This document shows, piece after piece, positions 6,458 to 7,479 of a stretch of DNA of 7,479 nt. Below the pieces are notes generated by a model. The model ran no database searches. It had not been told where the DNA came from and saw nothing but the letters and a program-made list of their open reading frames with translations. The translations under genes were made by a program, and so were the position numbers. Source of the stretch: DATBAT01 sp036271375 (lineage in GTDB: Bacteria > Acidobacteriota > Terriglobia > Terriglobales > Acidobacteriaceae); NCBI GenBank assembly GCA_036271375.1, contig DATBAT010000248.1:1-7479 (forward strand), read 5' to 3'. Positions within the stretch are counted from its first letter, which is position 1; the number at the start of each line of letters is the position of its first letter.

Positions 6458-7479
6458 ATGCGAATCCTCCAGAGTCTTTTGGTCTGCGCGACGTTGTGTA
6501 CCGCCGTCGCGACCGCTGCTGAACAGTCCCTCCCCCCACTTCACGACGGCGGCACGGTTGCCGGCCCAGGAGAATTTCGCCATGATGGCGAACTGAAAAT
6601 CTCTGGCAAGGTCGCTCTTAGTCACCTCACATTGAATTTGCACGGTCCCATTGTTGTCGATGCCGGAGCGACACTGGAGTTGACCGATGTTCATCTTTTA
6701 GTCTCCGATCCTCCTGATCGGCCCAACGGAACCAGCGGCTTGCGCTGTCTGGGGCCGGCGGTAATAAAAGTGAAGAACTCGACCACGGAACCCGTGGGCA
6801 CGGCCCACCCCATGTGGCTGCTGAAGGGAAAGCTTGAAGTCGCTAACTTTCAGACCAAGAATGCCGAGTTCCACCTCGACCATGCCGAGGCCCGCATTGA
6901 TCGTTTGAAGATCTTCGAACTCGAGGTTTCGCACGAGAGTCAAGTGACGGCCAACGGCCTGGATTTAGTCTTTCTCTCTACCCACACGTCTGACGACGAT
7001 CATCTACAGATTTCCGACATTCCCGTGCAGACTTCATTTTCTAAGAACGTGGCGTTTGGCTCGGGCGCGCGAGCCGATCTAAGGGACACGAAAATCGAGT
7101 TGTTCCTGGTTTACGTCCACGGACAAAGCAAAGTGAGCTTAAGCCGAATTGGAAAAGCTCAACTCGCCATGTTTCCGCAGTGCCGCGGCAAGATGCATCT
7201 TCCCAAAGGCATGCTCGGAACGGAGGAACAACCCGTGCAAGTTCCGGCCAGCGGCGAATCAGATTGTCCTTTCCAATTCTCTCTGAACAAGGTCAACGTC
7301 GATACCTGGGATGTCTACGCAGACGGGCAGGCCGACCTCACATTTGACCAAAGCCGGATCGACGAACTCGTCTTGCGGGACAACGCAAAAATCAGAGTGA
7401 CGAATTCCGAGATCCTTGCGGACTGGCTGGGCGTTTCTGGCGACGCGCAGCTGAATGTCGAAGACTCGACGGTGGGCGC
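6458..7479 (+). CDS. Secreted protein of unknown function with beta-solenoid-like sequence (3' end outside window)
   Basis: I translated this frame directly: it is open from ATG at 6458 to the window edge, 340 residues with no stop. An in-frame TAA lies at 6392-6394 and no ATG, GTG or TTG occurs between it and 6458, so this is the first possible start. Residues 1-21 form a Sec signal peptide (hydrophobic LLVCATLCTAVATA, likely cut after ATAA). The mature part is rich in short alternating strands separated by Asp, Asn or Gly turns, for example ATLELTDVHLLV (71-82), ARADLRDTKIELFL (205-218), QADLTFDQSRIDELVL (291-306), AKIRVTNSEIL (310-320) and AQLNVEDSTVG (330-340). This roughly 20-residue pattern resembles right-handed beta-helix or solenoid proteins such as surface adhesins and polysaccharide-active enzymes. 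No catalytic motif is recognised. I do not recognise the family. It is transcribed divergently from the TPR gene, and no ribosome binding site is evident. The regular codon pattern, signal peptide and length argue that it is a real gene. Confidence 0.8.
   Translation, partial: MRILQSLLVCATLCTAVATAAEQSLPPLHDGGTVAGPGEFRHDGELKISGKVALSHLTLNLHGPIVVDAGATLELTDVHLLVSDPPDRPNGTSGLRCLGPAVIKVKNSTTEPVGTAHPMWLLKGKLEVANFQTKNAEFHLDHAEARIDRLKIFELEVSHESQVTANGLDLVFLSTHTSDDDHLQISDIPVQTSFSKNVAFGSGARADLRDTKIELFLVYVHGQSKVSLSRIGKAQLAMFPQCRGKMHLPKGMLGTEEQPVQVPASGESDCPFQFSLNKVNVDTWDVYADGQADLTFDQSRIDELVLRDNAKIRVTNSEILADWLGVSGDAQLNVEDSTVG

Noticed and set aside
6395..6943. Two minus-strand open frames of 99 and 81 codons
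   Set aside because: Both are antisense to the solenoid gene, which has a signal peptide and runs open for 340 codons; neither minus-strand frame has recognisable features.

Overview
The window looks like chromosomal DNA of an Acidobacteriota member (Terriglobia-like). This is inferred from three things: a very large TonB-dependent receptor with an N-terminal carboxypeptidase-regulatory-like domain, a CRTAC1-type FG-GAP/ASPIC-UnbV protein, and a long secreted TPR protein, all moderately GC-rich and typical of that phylum. No tRNA, rRNA, CRISPR array, insertion sequence or phage gene is visible.

Layout: three genes run leftward on the minus strand in the order TPR protein (6312-4573), CRTAC1/FG-GAP propeller (4586-2904), TonB-dependent receptor (2759 to beyond position 1). 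The first two overlap by 14 bases. The third follows after a 144-base gap with no convincing terminator, so a single transcript is plausible. A 145-base divergent region (6313-6457) separates them from one rightward gene (6458 to beyond 7479). That gene encodes an uncharacterised secreted protein with a beta-solenoid-like sequence. Both edge genes lack a stop codon inside the window; I translated them directly from the sequence.

How the genes may work together: all four products carry export signals. The TPR protein and the receptor have Sec-type signals, the propeller has a twin-arginine motif, and the solenoid protein has a Sec-type signal. The minus-strand set therefore looks like a cell-envelope module: an outer-membrane receptor, a calcium-binding seven-repeat propeller exported after folding, and a periplasmic TPR scaffold. 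The substrate cannot be read from sequence. The most unusual features are the overlapping TPR/ASPIC-UnbV gene pair, which resembles a split form of a fusion architecture, and the unassigned solenoid protein transcribed divergently from it.
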